A model generated the notes under the pieces. The model was not told where the DNA came from and searched no databases. It saw only the letters and a list, made by a program, of their open reading frames with translations. A program made the position numbers and the translations under genes. From Bugulina stolonifera (lineage: Eukaryota; Bryozoa; Gymnolaemata; Cheilostomatida; Bugulidae), in NCBI GenBank assembly GCA_935421135.1, contig OW285189.1, forward strand, positions 8,577,072 to 8,641,071: a DNA stretch of 64,000 nt. The letters are read 5' to 3'. Numbering within the stretch: position 1 is the stretch's first letter; each line of letters begins with the position of its first letter. This document shows positions 63,769-64,000 of this stretch, piece by piece.

Positions 63769-64000
63769 GTAAGCCTATACAAACAGACTGCCACATAAAT
63801 ATTTTTTCATAAATTTTGCACTACATGATAATAATTTTTAAGATATGGAAAAGTTGCCCGATGTATAACTCCGTGTATTATCCTCTGGACCCCACATGAT
63901 GGCCTGTACGCCTCAGTAGGTATATGTACAGGCACATATTCTGTATGTTGTATTCTTCTTGAATAGGACTATGCGTTGCTTGGGTATATGCATATGAAGG

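Overview
This window looks like one part of an animal (metazoan) nuclear genome. It is AT-rich, has many short GT-AG introns, and carries hAT, Tc1, MITE and SINE relics and abundant simple tandem repeats. The intron density, AT-richness and frequent TACATGTA motifs suggest a non-bilaterian such as a demosponge, but the species call is a weak inference.

One giant plus-strand gene dominates. I read 80 coding exons from an ATG at 7329 to an exon ending at 63768. All splice phases are compatible, and together they give 14,604 coding bases (4,868 codons). The gene runs off the right edge. It is an RNF213 (mysterin) orthologue: a giant cytosolic E3 ubiquitin ligase with a dynein-like AAA+ core. In order the exons encode an N-terminal double zinc ribbon, a low-complexity acidic and His-rich linker, a CBM20-like carbohydrate-binding segment, a long helical stalk, three nucleotide-binding AAA modules with intact Walker A motifs (exons 36, 45, 53), the later AAA and hinge region, a RING finger (exon 76) and the start of the E3 shell. 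The RZ finger and C-terminal domain known from the family should lie beyond position 64000.

Two things stand out. First, exon 61 (53518-53721) encodes an extra RING-like zinc-binding module that I do not find at this place in vertebrate RNF213. It is a symmetric phase 2-2 exon, like the canonical RING exon 76, so it could have arisen by exon duplication and could be skipped without a frameshift. Second, at least nine splice sites of this gene sit at the edge of a tandem array whose unit contains the splice junction itself (exons 1, 6 twice, 29, 30, 37, 63, 70, 76). These are rows of decoy donors or acceptors.

Region by region: 1-2877 is a hAT element with a perfect 8-bp target duplication. 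2878-7306 is intergenic, with repeat relics and a near-perfect 244-bp palindrome. 7329-63768 is the RNF213-like gene. Its introns hold two more hAT elements with 8-bp duplications, a decayed Tc1-like element, a 2.9-kb fold-back element, three copies of one small MITE family (two intronic, one upstream), SINE relics and many arrays. No convincing minus-strand gene was found.
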